NCBI RefSeq assembly: GCF_038594605.1
Contig: NZ_JBCFZM010000001.1
Coordinates: forward strand, 868,001-932,000
Reading direction: 5' to 3'
DNA length: 64,000 bases
From: Alteriqipengyuania bathyomarina_B
GTDB lineage: Bacteria > Pseudomonadota > Alphaproteobacteria > Sphingomonadales > Sphingomonadaceae
Below, one piece after another: positions 16,992-25,718 of this stretch. Positions within the stretch are counted from its first letter, which is position 1. Each line of letters starts with the position of its first letter. A program made the position numbers and the translations under genes. Under the pieces are notes generated by a model that ran no database searches, was not told where the DNA came from, and saw only the letters and a list, made by a program, of their open reading frames with translations.

Positions 16992-18362
16992 ATGAGCACC
17001 CGCAACACATCCGCAGAAGACGATCCCGTCATCGAAAGCCGCGATCAGCTGATTGCTCCGATGCAGCAGGGTGAGAAGCCCAAGGCCGACTGGCGGATCG
17101 GGACCGAACACGAAAAGCTCGTCTACAAGCGCAAGACCCACGCCGCGCCGAGTTACGACGAGGAAGGAGGAATCCGTGATATCCTCCTGTCGCTTCAGGA
17201 TTTTGGGTGGCAGACCGTCGAAGAAGGCGGAAAGGTCATCGCCATGGCGGGCGAAGATGGCACGGTGAGCCTCGAACCCGCCGGGCAACTCGAACTCTCG
17301 GGCGCGCCGCTCAAGACGCTGCACGAAACCTGCAACGAAGCGGGTCGCCACCTGAGTCAGGTCAAAGAGATCGGCGAAAAATTCGGAGTCGGGTTTCTCG
17401 GCCTCGGCATGTGGCCCGACAAGGCGCGCGAAGACCTGCCTGTGATGCCCAAGGGCCGTTACCAGATCATGATGGACCACATGCCGCGCGTCGGCAATCT
17501 GGGCCTCGACATGATGCTGCGCACCTGTACGATCCAGGTGAACCTCGACTACGGCAGCGAAGCCGACATGGTGAAGAAGTTCCGCGTCGGGCTGGCGCTG
17601 CAACCGCTTGCGACCGCGCTGTTCGCCAATTCGCCTTTCACCGAGGGCAAGCCCAACGGATATCTCTCCTACCGCAGCCACATCTGGTCGGATACCGACC
17701 CACATCGCACCGGCATGCTGCCCTTCGTGTTCGACGAGGATTTCGGCTACGAACGCTATGTCGACTACATGCTCGACGTGCCGATGTACTTCGTCTTCCG
17801 CGACGGAAAGTATCTCGACGCGGCAGGCCTGAGCTTCCGCGATTTCCTCGATGGCAAGCTGTCGATCCTGCCCGGTGAAAAGCCAACCGAGAGCGACTGG
17901 TGGGATCACCTCTCCACCGCCTTCCCGGAGGTGCGGCTGAAGAGCTTTCTCGAAATGCGCGGTGCCGATGGCGGCCCATGGAGCCGCATCTGCGCCCTGC
18001 CCGCGCTATGGGTCGGCCTGCTCTACGATCAGGGCGCGCTCGATGCGGCGTGGGATCTGGTCAAGGACTGGTCGATGGAAGAGCGCGAAGCGCTGCGCAA
18101 CGCGGTGCCGAAGGAAGGACTTGCCGCTACTGTCCCCGATGGCCGGACCTTGCAGGAGCTGGGTCGCGAAGTGCTCGCGATCGCGCGCGAGGGGCTGACA
18201 GCGCGCGGCTTCCTTAACACCGGCGGCGACAATGAAAGCGGCTTCCTGCAAACGCTGGACGAGATCGTCGAAAGCGGCAAATCGCCTGCCCAGCGCATGC
18301 TCGACCGCTACCACGGCGAATGGAACGGCGATATCAGCCGGATCTACAAGTACAGCTTCTGA
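16992..18362 (+). CDS. gshA: Glutamate--cysteine ligase, plant/alphaproteobacterial type
   Basis: The 456-residue enzyme makes gamma-glutamylcysteine, the first step of glutathione synthesis. WRIGTEHEKLVYKR, GREDLP-like GMWPDKAREDLPVMPKGRY and MLRTCTIQVNLDYGSE are signatures of the plant-type GCL family, different from E. coli GshA. Plant enzymes of this class are redox-controlled by disulfides; the cysteines here are few and control cannot be judged. The start at 16992 removes an upstream stretch that overlaps rsmE in another frame. gshA is convergent with the membrane methyltransferase gene, with only 18 bp between stops. Several glutathione-dependent families (two GST-like genes, a glyoxalase-family gene) lie elsewhere in the window. 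Confidence 0.95.
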   Translation: MSTRNTSAEDDPVIESRDQLIAPMQQGEKPKADWRIGTEHEKLVYKRKTHAAPSYDEEGGIRDILLSLQDFGWQTVEEGGKVIAMAGEDGTVSLEPAGQLELSGAPLKTLHETCNEAGRHLSQVKEIGEKFGVGFLGLGMWPDKAREDLPVMPKGRYQIMMDHMPRVGNLGLDMMLRTCTIQVNLDYGSEADMVKKFRVGLALQPLATALFANSPFTEGKPNGYLSYRSHIWSDTDPHRTGMLPFVFDEDFGYERYVDYMLDVPMYFVFRDGKYLDAAGLSFRDFLDGKLSILPGEKPTESDWWDHLSTAFPEVRLKSFLEMRGADGGPWSRICALPALWVGLLYDQGALDAAWDLVKDWSMEEREALRNAVPKEGLAATVPDGRTLQELGREVLAIAREGLTARGFLNTGGDNESGFLQTLDEIVESGKSPAQRMLDRYHGEWNGDISRIYKYSF

Positions 18363-18380
18363 CCGCGCGCTACCGCGCTG

Positions 18381-19757
18381 CTATTCGGCGGGCTGCAACA
18401 CTTCGCCGCGACCGCGACCGATCGCACGACCAAGCGCGACCAGCGGCGCGGTCACGACTCCGTGTTGCGCCATCCACGCGTGGTATTCACGATATTTGGC
18501 GTCTTCGCGCAGCAGATGCGCCTCTTCGGTCCGCGCACGCCAGTAGTAGATGCCCGACACAAGCGAGAGCGCGACCACGTTGCGCAGCGCCTCCATGGGC
18601 CCACCGGAGGTCACGAGGAAGGGCAGCGAAGCACTCCACCAGAACAGGTTCTTCGCCACGTATGCGGGGTGGCGCGTAAAGCGGTAGGGGCCATTCGTGA
18701 TGACCCCGCGATAGGTGAGGTTCGAAAAGCGCAGACCGAATGCGACGGTCGCCCAGGCATAGACTGCGGTCAGCACAACCATCCAGCCGCCCCACAGCGA
18801 TAGCAGCATCGAATTGCCCGCCAGCCAGTGCTGCCAGCCGGGCGCGTTGATTTCGTAATCGAGCAGGCCACCTGCGCTCATCAAACCGTAGTTGACCGGA
18901 GGATAGCACAGCAGCGCAGCCAGCCACCCGGCGAGGAAAGGGTTACCGCTGCGAATATGGCTGTCGAGCGGGCGCATTGTCGTGATGTAGCCGACCGTAC
19001 CGATCTGCACGTCGATCACGAAGAGCAGCGCGATCAGGGCGGATGCCAGTGCCCCCGGCTGGCTGGCGAGCAAGCCGAAATCGGCATTGACGACTTGGGT
19101 GAAACCACCGGGCAAGATCGAAATCATGAAGGCGCCGAAGAAGCCCTTGATGATCCACGCACGCCAATGACCGATAATCTTCTCCCTGTCCCATGGCTCG
19201 CGCGCGAGGAGGAAGGCGCCGAAATGCCAGGCACCGTCGCGCGGCTGGAACATCCGGCGGTCGAGCCAGAGGATATAGGGCACCGAGAGCACGACCATCG
19301 GGACGATCGCCACCCCGAGGATTTGCATGGCGAAGAGGTAGTTTCCCTCCCAGTACCAACGCGCAATGCAGTAGACTGCGGCGATGATGGCCCAGGTCGC
19401 CCACAGGCCGGTCAGCTTGGTGAAGGAAATCGCGCGGGTGCTTTGCCCCTCGGCGCGCTTGTTCCAGTCCAGCCCGGTCGAGTCGCGGGTGTGGACCTTG
19501 TCGACGAACACCGACCACAGGACCATCGGCAACCCGGCGGCGATCAGCCCCGTCAGCGCGGCGTAGGGCCCGTCCAGCCGCTCGGCAGGCAGCGCCAGAT
19601 CGAACGCGCCGACGAATTCGGGAAAGCTACGGCAGATCGCGATCCACGCCAGCAGCCCGGCGAGCCCGACGAGGCCGACGGCGGCCGACACATCGCTGGC
19701 GGGAAGTGCTGCCCCGTTCGGGGCGCCGAGGGCGGTATCACGCATGACACCGCCCAT
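18381..19757 (-). CDS. Isoprenylcysteine carboxyl methyltransferase-like membrane protein
   Basis: The 458-residue polytopic protein has about ten hydrophobic segments. Its C-terminal block NLTYRGVITNGPYRFTRHPA, YVAKNLFWW and RTEEAHLLREDAKYREYHAW is the SAM-binding region shared by ICMT, PEMT and NnrU-like membrane methyltransferases. The HPAY and EE motifs mark the cofactor site. The long N-terminal membrane part is not found in small ICMTs. The acceptor is unknown, although lipid or prenyl-protein methylation is typical of the fold. An ATG four codons in (19745) is an equally possible start. It lies 42 bp downstream of bamB on the same strand. Confidence 0.75.
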   Translation of the reverse strand: MGGVMRDTALGAPNGAALPASDVSAAVGLVGLAGLLAWIAICRSFPEFVGAFDLALPAERLDGPYAALTGLIAAGLPMVLWSVFVDKVHTRDSTGLDWNKRAEGQSTRAISFTKLTGLWATWAIIAAVYCIARWYWEGNYLFAMQILGVAIVPMVVLSVPYILWLDRRMFQPRDGAWHFGAFLLAREPWDREKIIGHWRAWIIKGFFGAFMISILPGGFTQVVNADFGLLASQPGALASALIALLFVIDVQIGTVGYITTMRPLDSHIRSGNPFLAGWLAALLCYPPVNYGLMSAGGLLDYEINAPGWQHWLAGNSMLLSLWGGWMVVLTAVYAWATVAFGLRFSNLTYRGVITNGPYRFTRHPAYVAKNLFWWSASLPFLVTSGGPMEALRNVVALSLVSGIYYWRARTEEAHLLREDAKYREYHAWMAQHGVVTAPLVALGRAIGRGRGEVLQPAE

Positions 19758-19799
19758 AGGCCCGGATTGGTTAAATGCCCGGTAACGCGAGCGCCAAAA

Positions 19800-21140
19800 T
19801 TAGCGGAACGCCGTGATCGTTCCGCCGTCATCCAGCACGTAGAGCGTATTATTGACCACGATCGGCGGCAGGCTGACCGGCTTTTTCAGTTCGGCGACCA
19901 GGTTCGCCGAACCTTCGCCCACGCTCGCACTCCACAGCTCGCCTTCGGAATTGGCGATGTAGAGCATGTTGTTGGCGAGCACCGGACCGCTCCAGAAGAT
20001 CGAGTCCTCCCGCTTCTTCTCATTGCGATAGCGGCGCAGCTGGGTGATCCAGCGGACCTTGCCGGTCGAGCGCGCGATCGCCAGCAGGCGCGCGTCGCTG
20101 GTCAGCGTGAACAGCCATTCGCCTGCCATCGCGGGGGTCGAAATGCCCGAAAGGTTCAGTTCCCACACGCGCTGGCCGGTGACCAGTTCGTAAGCGGCCA
20201 TGCGCCCGCCCTGACCCAGCGCATAGACCCGGCCGCTGTCGATGATCGGGTCGGCGTCGATGTCCGATATGCTGCCCACCTCGGTCGAGATCGAGGTCCG
20301 CGCGAGCGCATCGGCCCACAGCACGCGGCCATTCTCGTAGCGGTAGGCAACCAGTTCGCCCGAGCTGTAGCCCGCGACGACCGTACCCTGCCCTGCGGCA
20401 GGCGACGCCACGCCGAACACACCGGCCTGCGCTACCGAACCCGATTCCTGCCATGCGAGCGAACCGTCATTCTGGTTCAGGGCGATGATGCGATTGTCCT
20501 GGGTCATCACCAGCACGAGGTTGAAGGCCAGCGTGGGCGCATCGCGCAGCGGGCCGGCCGGGTTGGCATCCCACACTTCGCTGCCGTCTGCTGTGTCGAG
20601 CGCGACGACCCGGCCCGTGCCACTGGTCGCAAACAGGCGGTTGCCCGCGACGGCAAGCCCGCCACCGAACGCCACACCGCGCAGATCGGAAGCAATGTCG
20701 GGGCGATACTGCCATTTGCGTGCGCCGGTTTCGGCATCCAGCGCATGGACGGTGCCCGCCGTGTCGACCGCGTAGAGCGTGCCGTCTGCAACGATCGGCG
20801 CCGCGCCGAGGCGACGGCTGCTGGTCGAACCTTCGATCGTCGCCGTCCACGCGCGGGTCGGGTTGTCGCCCAGCGAGAGGTGGCCATAGCTCTTGCTCGG
20901 CGTGCTGCTCGCCATCGCCCAGCTTTCATTGACGCGCGCCGGAGGCAGCACGACCGACACGCCGGCCAGGCTCGGATCGACGCTCGCGCCGCTTTCGATG
21001 CGCGACAGCACGGGCTGACGGTCGCCGAGGGTCGGGGTAACCTTTTTGTCGCCACCACCGCCGAACAGGCCGCCGGAGCAGCCCGCGACAAGAAGCGCCG
21101 TGAGTAGAAGCGGGATCGCACCAGTGGCTCGCAAGGTCAT
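19800..21140 (-). CDS. bamB: Outer-membrane assembly lipoprotein BamB
   Basis: The 446-residue protein has a lipoprotein signal (PLLLTALLVAGCSGG, Cys about residue 19) and a beta-propeller of PQQ-like repeats such as GTLYAVDTAGTVHALDAETG and GRVVALDTADGSEVWDA. BamB is the propeller subunit of the BAM complex, which inserts beta-barrel proteins into the outer membrane. It lies 38 bp after a YfgM-like gene, the conserved yfgM-bamB order of proteobacteria, but der/engA does not follow. The start is unsure: GGAGG abuts the ATG at 21140 with no gap, whereas a TTG two codons later has ideal spacing. An ATG at 21173 is a third option. Confidence 0.92.
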   Translation of the reverse strand: MTLRATGAIPLLLTALLVAGCSGGLFGGGGDKKVTPTLGDRQPVLSRIESGASVDPSLAGVSVVLPPARVNESWAMASSTPSKSYGHLSLGDNPTRAWTATIEGSTSSRRLGAAPIVADGTLYAVDTAGTVHALDAETGARKWQYRPDIASDLRGVAFGGGLAVAGNRLFATSGTGRVVALDTADGSEVWDANPAGPLRDAPTLAFNLVLVMTQDNRIIALNQNDGSLAWQESGSVAQAGVFGVASPAAGQGTVVAGYSSGELVAYRYENGRVLWADALARTSISTEVGSISDIDADPIIDSGRVYALGQGGRMAAYELVTGQRVWELNLSGISTPAMAGEWLFTLTSDARLLAIARSTGKVRWITQLRRYRNEKKREDSIFWSGPVLANNMLYIANSEGELWSASVGEGSANLVAELKKPVSLPPIVVNNTLYVLDDGGTITAFR

Positions 21141-21178
21141 CCTCCGAAAGATTCGCCCATCGGGCAAAGGCATGTGTG

Positions 21179-21988
21179 TTATTGGGGCTGCTGCGGCTGC
21201 GGGGGTCCGCCCCGCGCTCCGGCAGAAGCAGCCGCGCGTGCTTCTTCGATGAACTCATCGACATCGCCAATCGCGTCGATGCCAAGCGCGCTGGCCATCT
21301 GGCGCGCACGACCGCGGATCGTGTCGGGCACTTCGTCGTCTTTCGCGATCTTGGCGAACAATTCGCCCGCCTTTCCGGTGTCGCCCGCATCGAGGTGCGC
21401 CATGGCGACAATCTCGCCCGCGCTGCCGAAGTAGGGCTCACCCTCCTGCGCCAACGGCGTCAGGCGGCTGATGACTTCGGACGGTTCGAGTGTGTCGTAC
21501 GCCGCAACCACCGCGCGCAGCTCTGCCAGATCGCGCAGCGAATCCGGGATATCGCCATTCGCGGCAACCTGTTCGAACAGGGCCACGGCCTCTTCATTGC
21601 GCCCCTGTTCCAGCGCGATGCCGCCGCGCAACATCTGCGCCTGCGCCTGGGCTCCGCCCTCGCCTTCCTCGGCAAGCGTGACAAGCGTTTCGTCCGCCGC
21701 GTCAAGATTGCCCGCTTCGAGGCGGTCGAGCGCCTGAATCAAGACTTCGGAATTGCCTTCGCGCTCGGCATCGCTCTGGCCGCCGAAGATCAGCACCGCG
21801 GCGAAAATCCCCAGCGCGATCACCACGGCGCCAATGATATAGAGGCCGTAATTGGTCCAGATATGGCGGTACTGATCGGTGCGGACCGCATCGTCGACCT
21901 CGCGCAGCAGCGCTTCATCCTGTGCGGCGGCAGTCTTCGCCTTGCGGTCGGCCGTCTTGTTGCTGTCGCGGTTGGGTAACAGGGCCAC
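21179..21988 (-). CDS. YfgM-like tetratricopeptide-repeat membrane protein
   Basis: The 269-residue protein has a charged cytoplasmic N-terminus and a single membrane anchor (about 46-68, YGLYIIGAVVIALGIFAAVL). A periplasmic helical repeat domain follows (ALDRLEAGNLDAADETLVTL, MLRGGIALEQGRNEEAVALF, MAHLDAGDTGKAGELFAKIA). The C-terminus is a Pro/Gln tail. This matches YfgM (TPR_21/DUF2133), an ancillary SecYEG-associated chaperone partner in E. coli, and the gene order yfgM-bamB supports it. The start is a GTG at 21988. The YfgM function is inferred from family and position. Confidence 0.83.
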   Translation of the reverse strand: MALLPNRDSNKTADRKAKTAAAQDEALLREVDDAVRTDQYRHIWTNYGLYIIGAVVIALGIFAAVLIFGGQSDAEREGNSEVLIQALDRLEAGNLDAADETLVTLAEEGEGGAQAQAQMLRGGIALEQGRNEEAVALFEQVAANGDIPDSLRDLAELRAVVAAYDTLEPSEVISRLTPLAQEGEPYFGSAGEIVAMAHLDAGDTGKAGELFAKIAKDDEVPDTIRGRARQMASALGIDAIGDVDEFIEEARAAASAGARGGPPQPQQPQ

Positions 21989-22123
21989 GCCTGAGAAACT
22001 CTCTTTTCTAGAAACTGCCGGGATTGGCGGGCGTCTTTAAACCATGGTGCGCTGAGTTCAATAGGAGCGTACTCAACACAGGCGCGGGTGAACGCCGCGT
22101 GAAAGCGCCCGCATCGCCGCCCT

Positions 22124-23284
22124 TCACGTGAGCACGCCCCCGCCCAGCGCGCTGTCGTAGAGCCGGCGATAGGACGCGATCATCGTCGCTTCGTCGAATT
22201 TCGCGCGCGCCCTGGCCTTGTTCGCGTCGCCGAGGGTCTTGCGCAGGCCTTCGTCGCCCGCGAGCGCGAGCAGCGCTTCGGCAAGCGCTGTCTCGTCTTT
22301 CGGCGCGACGATGAACGGCGCGTTTTCCTTCGCGACCATGTCCGCAATATCTCCGACTGCGGGCGCTGCGACGGGCAACCCCGCCGCCATCGCTTCGACC
22401 ACGGACAGCGGAAACTGTTCGGAACGCGACGACAGCGCGAAGATATCGAACAGACCAATATAGCTTTTCGGATTGGCAACGAAGCCGGGCATATGCACCC
22501 GATGCGATATCTCGGCGGCTTCGGCGGCGTCGCGGATCGCCTCGCGTTCCGGCCCCTCCCCCACAATGACCAGCTGCCATTCTTCGGGCAGGCGAGCGAC
22601 CGCGCGCACCAGTGCGGGCAGGTTCTTGACCGCACGCAGCCCGGCAAGCGAGCCGACCCACTTCTCTCCCTTGTGCTTGATCACACCGCGCAGCGCATCG
22701 GCGCGCGGACGGGCAGCGAAACCCTTGGTATCGATCCCGTTAGGGACATGTTTCACGCGGCCGATCGGCTGCTGCCAGGTTTCGAGCGCAATGCCTTCCA
22801 GCACTTCGGACGGCACGACAAGTCCGTTCGCCTTGCCTAGCGCAATCCGGCGATACCAGTTGCGCGAAGCCTTCAGCCTGTCCTGCTCGTCCTCGTTGAA
22901 GCCGTCCTCGTGGTGGATCAGCGGCGGCAGATCGAGCGAATCCTTGAACAGCGTATGCGCCATCACCGCGTCCATCGCGCCCCAGTTATAGGTCAGCACG
23001 AGGTCGTAGGGCTGCATTGCGCGGGCGAGCGTGTGGAGGCGGCCCGGCCATGGCTTTCCCCTTAGCGACGGGAAATCGCGCGGGTAACGCACGTCGCGCC
23101 CCTTCGCGATGTGCTCGGCCGCCCCGTAAGCATTGGGATCGGCGGAGACGATCGCGTGCGACAGCTTGCTCCCGAATGCATTGATCAGCTGCACGCTCCG
23201 CAGTTCCTTGCCCCCGGCAGCGAAGGTCGAATGGAGATGGAGCACGCGCGGCGGCGATCCCTCGTCACGTACATCGGCAGGCAT
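22124..23284 (-). CDS. Glycosyltransferase family 4 (GT-B fold)
   Basis: The 386-residue enzyme begins RVLHLHSTFAAGGKELRSVQ, the N-terminal GT-B strand with the Gly-rich loop. It has VGSLAGLRAVKNLPALVRAV before the donor-binding half. SEQFPLSVVEAMAAGLPVAA follows, whose ExxxxxxxE-like glutamates bind the nucleotide sugar. It should transfer a sugar from an NDP-sugar to a surface-polysaccharide or lipid acceptor at the cytoplasmic side; sugar and acceptor are unknown. The ATG overlaps the stop of the upstream hydrolase by one base (TGATG), indicating translational coupling. No polysaccharide locus surrounds it. Confidence 0.85.
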   Translation of the reverse strand: MPADVRDEGSPPRVLHLHSTFAAGGKELRSVQLINAFGSKLSHAIVSADPNAYGAAEHIAKGRDVRYPRDFPSLRGKPWPGRLHTLARAMQPYDLVLTYNWGAMDAVMAHTLFKDSLDLPPLIHHEDGFNEDEQDRLKASRNWYRRIALGKANGLVVPSEVLEGIALETWQQPIGRVKHVPNGIDTKGFAARPRADALRGVIKHKGEKWVGSLAGLRAVKNLPALVRAVARLPEEWQLVIVGEGPEREAIRDAAEAAEISHRVHMPGFVANPKSYIGLFDIFALSSRSEQFPLSVVEAMAAGLPVAAPAVGDIADMVAKENAPFIVAPKDETALAEALLALAGDEGLRKTLGDANKARARAKFDEATMIASYRRLYDSALGGGVLT

Positions 23285-24183
23285 CAGACGGTTTCCTGCG
23301 CCCTGACCCGGGCGAGCAGCGCGTCGATCGCTGCCACGGCCTCGGGCTCTTCCAGTGTCGGAGCGTGGCCCGTGTCGGGCACCGAAACGATCTCCATGCC
23401 GGGGTTGCGCGCTTTCATCTGCTCCACCGTCTCTTCGGACAGGAGGTTGGAGAGTGCGCCGCGCACCAGTAGCAGCGGGGTCTGGGCTAGTGATTCGAAG
23501 GCCAACCACAGGTTTGCAGCGGGGGCACCGCCGCTGTCGTCGGCCTCGCGGAAGGCATCGCCCACCGCCATGTCGTAATCGAAGCTGATCCGTCCGTTCT
23601 GGCCCAGCACCATCACGCGCTTGGCAGCCTCCAGCCAGTCTTCCAGCTGATAGGTCGGGTGCGCATCGCTGTGCGTGTCTTCGAGCGCGCGCGCGGCGTG
23701 CATCCAGGTCGGGAAGCTGCGCCCCTGGCCGACATAGCTGCGAATCTTGTCCAGCCCGTCTTCCTCGATCACCGGGCCGATATCGTTGAGCACCGCCCCC
23801 GCCAGCCGACTTGCGTTCTTGCTGGCGAGAAGGATGGTCATCAGCCCGCCCAGCGATGTGCCGATGGCGAAGAACCGATCGATTCCCAGATCGCTCAGCA
23901 ACCGCTCCACATCCTCGACATACTGGACGGGATTATAGGTCGCGGAATCGTCGGCATAACCGCTTTCCCCGCGCCCGCGCATCTCGGGTACGATGACCCG
24001 CCATGCGGGCGAAAGCCGCGCGGCGACGCCCGCAAAATCGCGCGCGTTGCGTGTCAGACCGTGCATGCACACAATTGGCGGCCGCCCCTGATCCTCCTCG
24101 GTAGATCGGCCCGGATAATCGCGATAATGCAGTTTCAAACCGTCGGCGGAATGCCAGAATCCATCGGTGAAGCGCTGATCCAT
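23284..24183 (-). CDS. Alpha/beta hydrolase
   Basis: The 299-residue protein has the alpha/beta hydrolase features IVCMHGLTRNARDF (oxyanion loop), MRGRGESGYADD, the nucleophile elbow GTSLGG and the catalytic histidine in DTGHAPTLEEPEA. The acid is probably the Asp after LLLVRGALSN. The substrate cannot be told; homologues in sphingomonads are annotated only as hydrolases. The start at 24183 has AAGAGAG upstream and the frame to 24264 overlaps selO. It is translationally coupled to the glycosyltransferase downstream and divergent from selO, with about 70 bp between starts. Confidence 0.87.
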   Translation of the reverse strand: MDQRFTDGFWHSADGLKLHYRDYPGRSTEEDQGRPPIVCMHGLTRNARDFAGVAARLSPAWRVIVPEMRGRGESGYADDSATYNPVQYVEDVERLLSDLGIDRFFAIGTSLGGLMTILLASKNASRLAGAVLNDIGPVIEEDGLDKIRSYVGQGRSFPTWMHAARALEDTHSDAHPTYQLEDWLEAAKRVMVLGQNGRISFDYDMAVGDAFREADDSGGAPAANLWLAFESLAQTPLLLVRGALSNLLSEETVEQMKARNPGMEIVSVPDTGHAPTLEEPEAVAAIDALLARVRAQETV

Positions 24184-24253
24184 GGCTCTCTTTTCGGTCC
24201 CAGCTAAGGCAGTTCGGTTGCGCGACGATGCGCGCGCGGCCACTATTGCCGCG

Positions 24254-25654
24254 ATGGCCGACAAACCGCAACCGCACCGCGACGCCGCATCACCGCCGAT
24301 TGTAGAGCTGGCCGACTGGCTCGGCGATCAGGTCGCACCCGCCGACTTCCCGAAAACCGAATTGCGTTGGCGCAACGACCGCGCAGCGCAGGGCGTCGGC
24401 CTTCACGAATTGAGCGACACGCAGTGGCTCTCCCACTTTGGGCGCTTCGAGCCCTTGCCCGACAATCTGCCACAGCCGCTCGCGCTGCGTTACCACGGCC
24501 ACCAGTTCCGGGTGTACAACCCCGATATCGGCGACGGACGCGGATTTCTGTTCGCGCAGGTGCGCGACGATGCGGGCAGACTGCTCGATCTCGGCACCAA
24601 GGGTTCGGGCCAGACGCCCTATAGCCGCGCGGGCGACGGGCGGCTGACGCTGAAGGGCGCGGTGCGTGAATTGCTCGCGACCGAGATGCTCGAGGCACTC
24701 GGGGTCGATACATCGCAGACATTCTCGATTGTCGAGACTGGCGAGAATCTGTGGCGCGGGGACGAGCCTTCCCCCACCCGCTCCGCCGTGCTCACCCGGC
24801 TGAGCCACGGGCATATCCGCATCGGCACCTTCCAGCGGCTGCTCGCTTACGACGAGCCCGAGCATATGCGCGAGCTGGTCGAATACTGCCTCGCGCAGTT
24901 CCCCGGCCCGCCGCCGCCGCAAGGCGCGCCAGAGCGCGATGATCCCGCCGTCCGGCTGCTGCACCATGTGGTCGAGCGGCTTGCGGACCTTGCCGCAAGC
25001 TGGATGGTCGCGGGCTTCGTCCACGGCGTGCTCAATACCGACAATATGAATGTCAGCGGGGAAAGCTTCGATTACGGGCCGTGGCGTTGGCTACCGACGT
25101 GGGACCCGGGCTTCACCGCCGCCTATTTCGATCATAACGGCCTCTATGCCTTCGGTCGCCAGCCCGAAGCGCTCGGCTGGAACTGCGCGCAGCTTGCCAC
25201 CGCGCTGCGGCTGATCGCACCGTCGGACGGCCTGATCGCCGCGCTCGAACGCTTCGGTCCGCTGTATGGCGAGCAACTGCGCCGCAGGTGGCTCTGGCGG
25301 CTGGGCCTGAAACCGCGCGGCGAAAAGGCGGACGGCGCGCTGATCGCGGCATGCGAGCGGCATATGCGCGAAAGCGGCGCACAGCCGGACGCCTTCTTCT
25401 TCGCACATCGAGGCGGCAGATCCGCCAGCCCGGAACTCGCGGCGATCTTCGACGCTTATGAGCCGACAGGGCCCGATCATGCCTATTGGCACGAGGGCGC
25501 GCCGCAGAGCATGCTGATCGACGAGGTGGAGGCAATCTGGTCCGCCATCGACGAGCGTGACGACTGGCAGCCGCTCTGCGACAAGGTCGAGGCCCTGCGC
25601 CACATGGGCGAGGCCCACGGCACCGCCCCGCCGCCCGCCGCGCAGGACAGGTGA
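24254..25654 (+). CDS. selO: Protein adenylyltransferase SelO (YdiU family)
   Basis: The 466-residue pseudokinase-fold enzyme transfers AMP from ATP to protein hydroxyls and is linked to redox and glutathionylation control. Conserved SelO blocks are ALRYHGHQFRVYNPDIGDGR, LDLGTKGSGQTPYSR, LKGAVRELLATEMLEALG and the active-site HGVLNTDNMNVSGESFDYGP. The length is slightly shorter than E. coli SelO (478). Bacterial members lack the selenocysteine of the eukaryotic protein; the C-terminus here ends without a Cys motif. The start at 24254 avoids overlap with the divergent hydrolase gene. It is followed by astD after 64 bp on the same strand. Confidence 0.93.
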   Translation: MADKPQPHRDAASPPIVELADWLGDQVAPADFPKTELRWRNDRAAQGVGLHELSDTQWLSHFGRFEPLPDNLPQPLALRYHGHQFRVYNPDIGDGRGFLFAQVRDDAGRLLDLGTKGSGQTPYSRAGDGRLTLKGAVRELLATEMLEALGVDTSQTFSIVETGENLWRGDEPSPTRSAVLTRLSHGHIRIGTFQRLLAYDEPEHMRELVEYCLAQFPGPPPPQGAPERDDPAVRLLHHVVERLADLAASWMVAGFVHGVLNTDNMNVSGESFDYGPWRWLPTWDPGFTAAYFDHNGLYAFGRQPEALGWNCAQLATALRLIAPSDGLIAALERFGPLYGEQLRRRWLWRLGLKPRGEKADGALIAACERHMRESGAQPDAFFFAHRGGRSASPELAAIFDAYEPTGPDHAYWHEGAPQSMLIDEVEAIWSAIDERDDWQPLCDKVEALRHMGEAHGTAPPPAAQDR

Positions 25655-25699
25655 CGGGGGCGCATATTGGCGCTATTGCGCGCCCATAAAGCAGCGAGC

Positions 25700-25715
25700 G
25701 GCGGTAGAAACCGCC
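25700..25715 (+). promoter_or_regulatory. Hairpin just before the first astD ATG
   Basis: ggcggt (25700-25705), loop agaa, accgcc (25710-25715) form a perfect stem three bases before the ATG at 25719. It would cover the ribosome-binding position of that ATG. A GTG at 25743 has GAGGA nine bases upstream and may be the real start. Confidence 0.4.
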
Positions 25716-25718
25716 GTC

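Noticed and set aside
18828..21107. 759-residue plus-strand open frame
   Set aside because: It is the antisense of the ICMT-like and BamB genes, both of which have clear family motifs.
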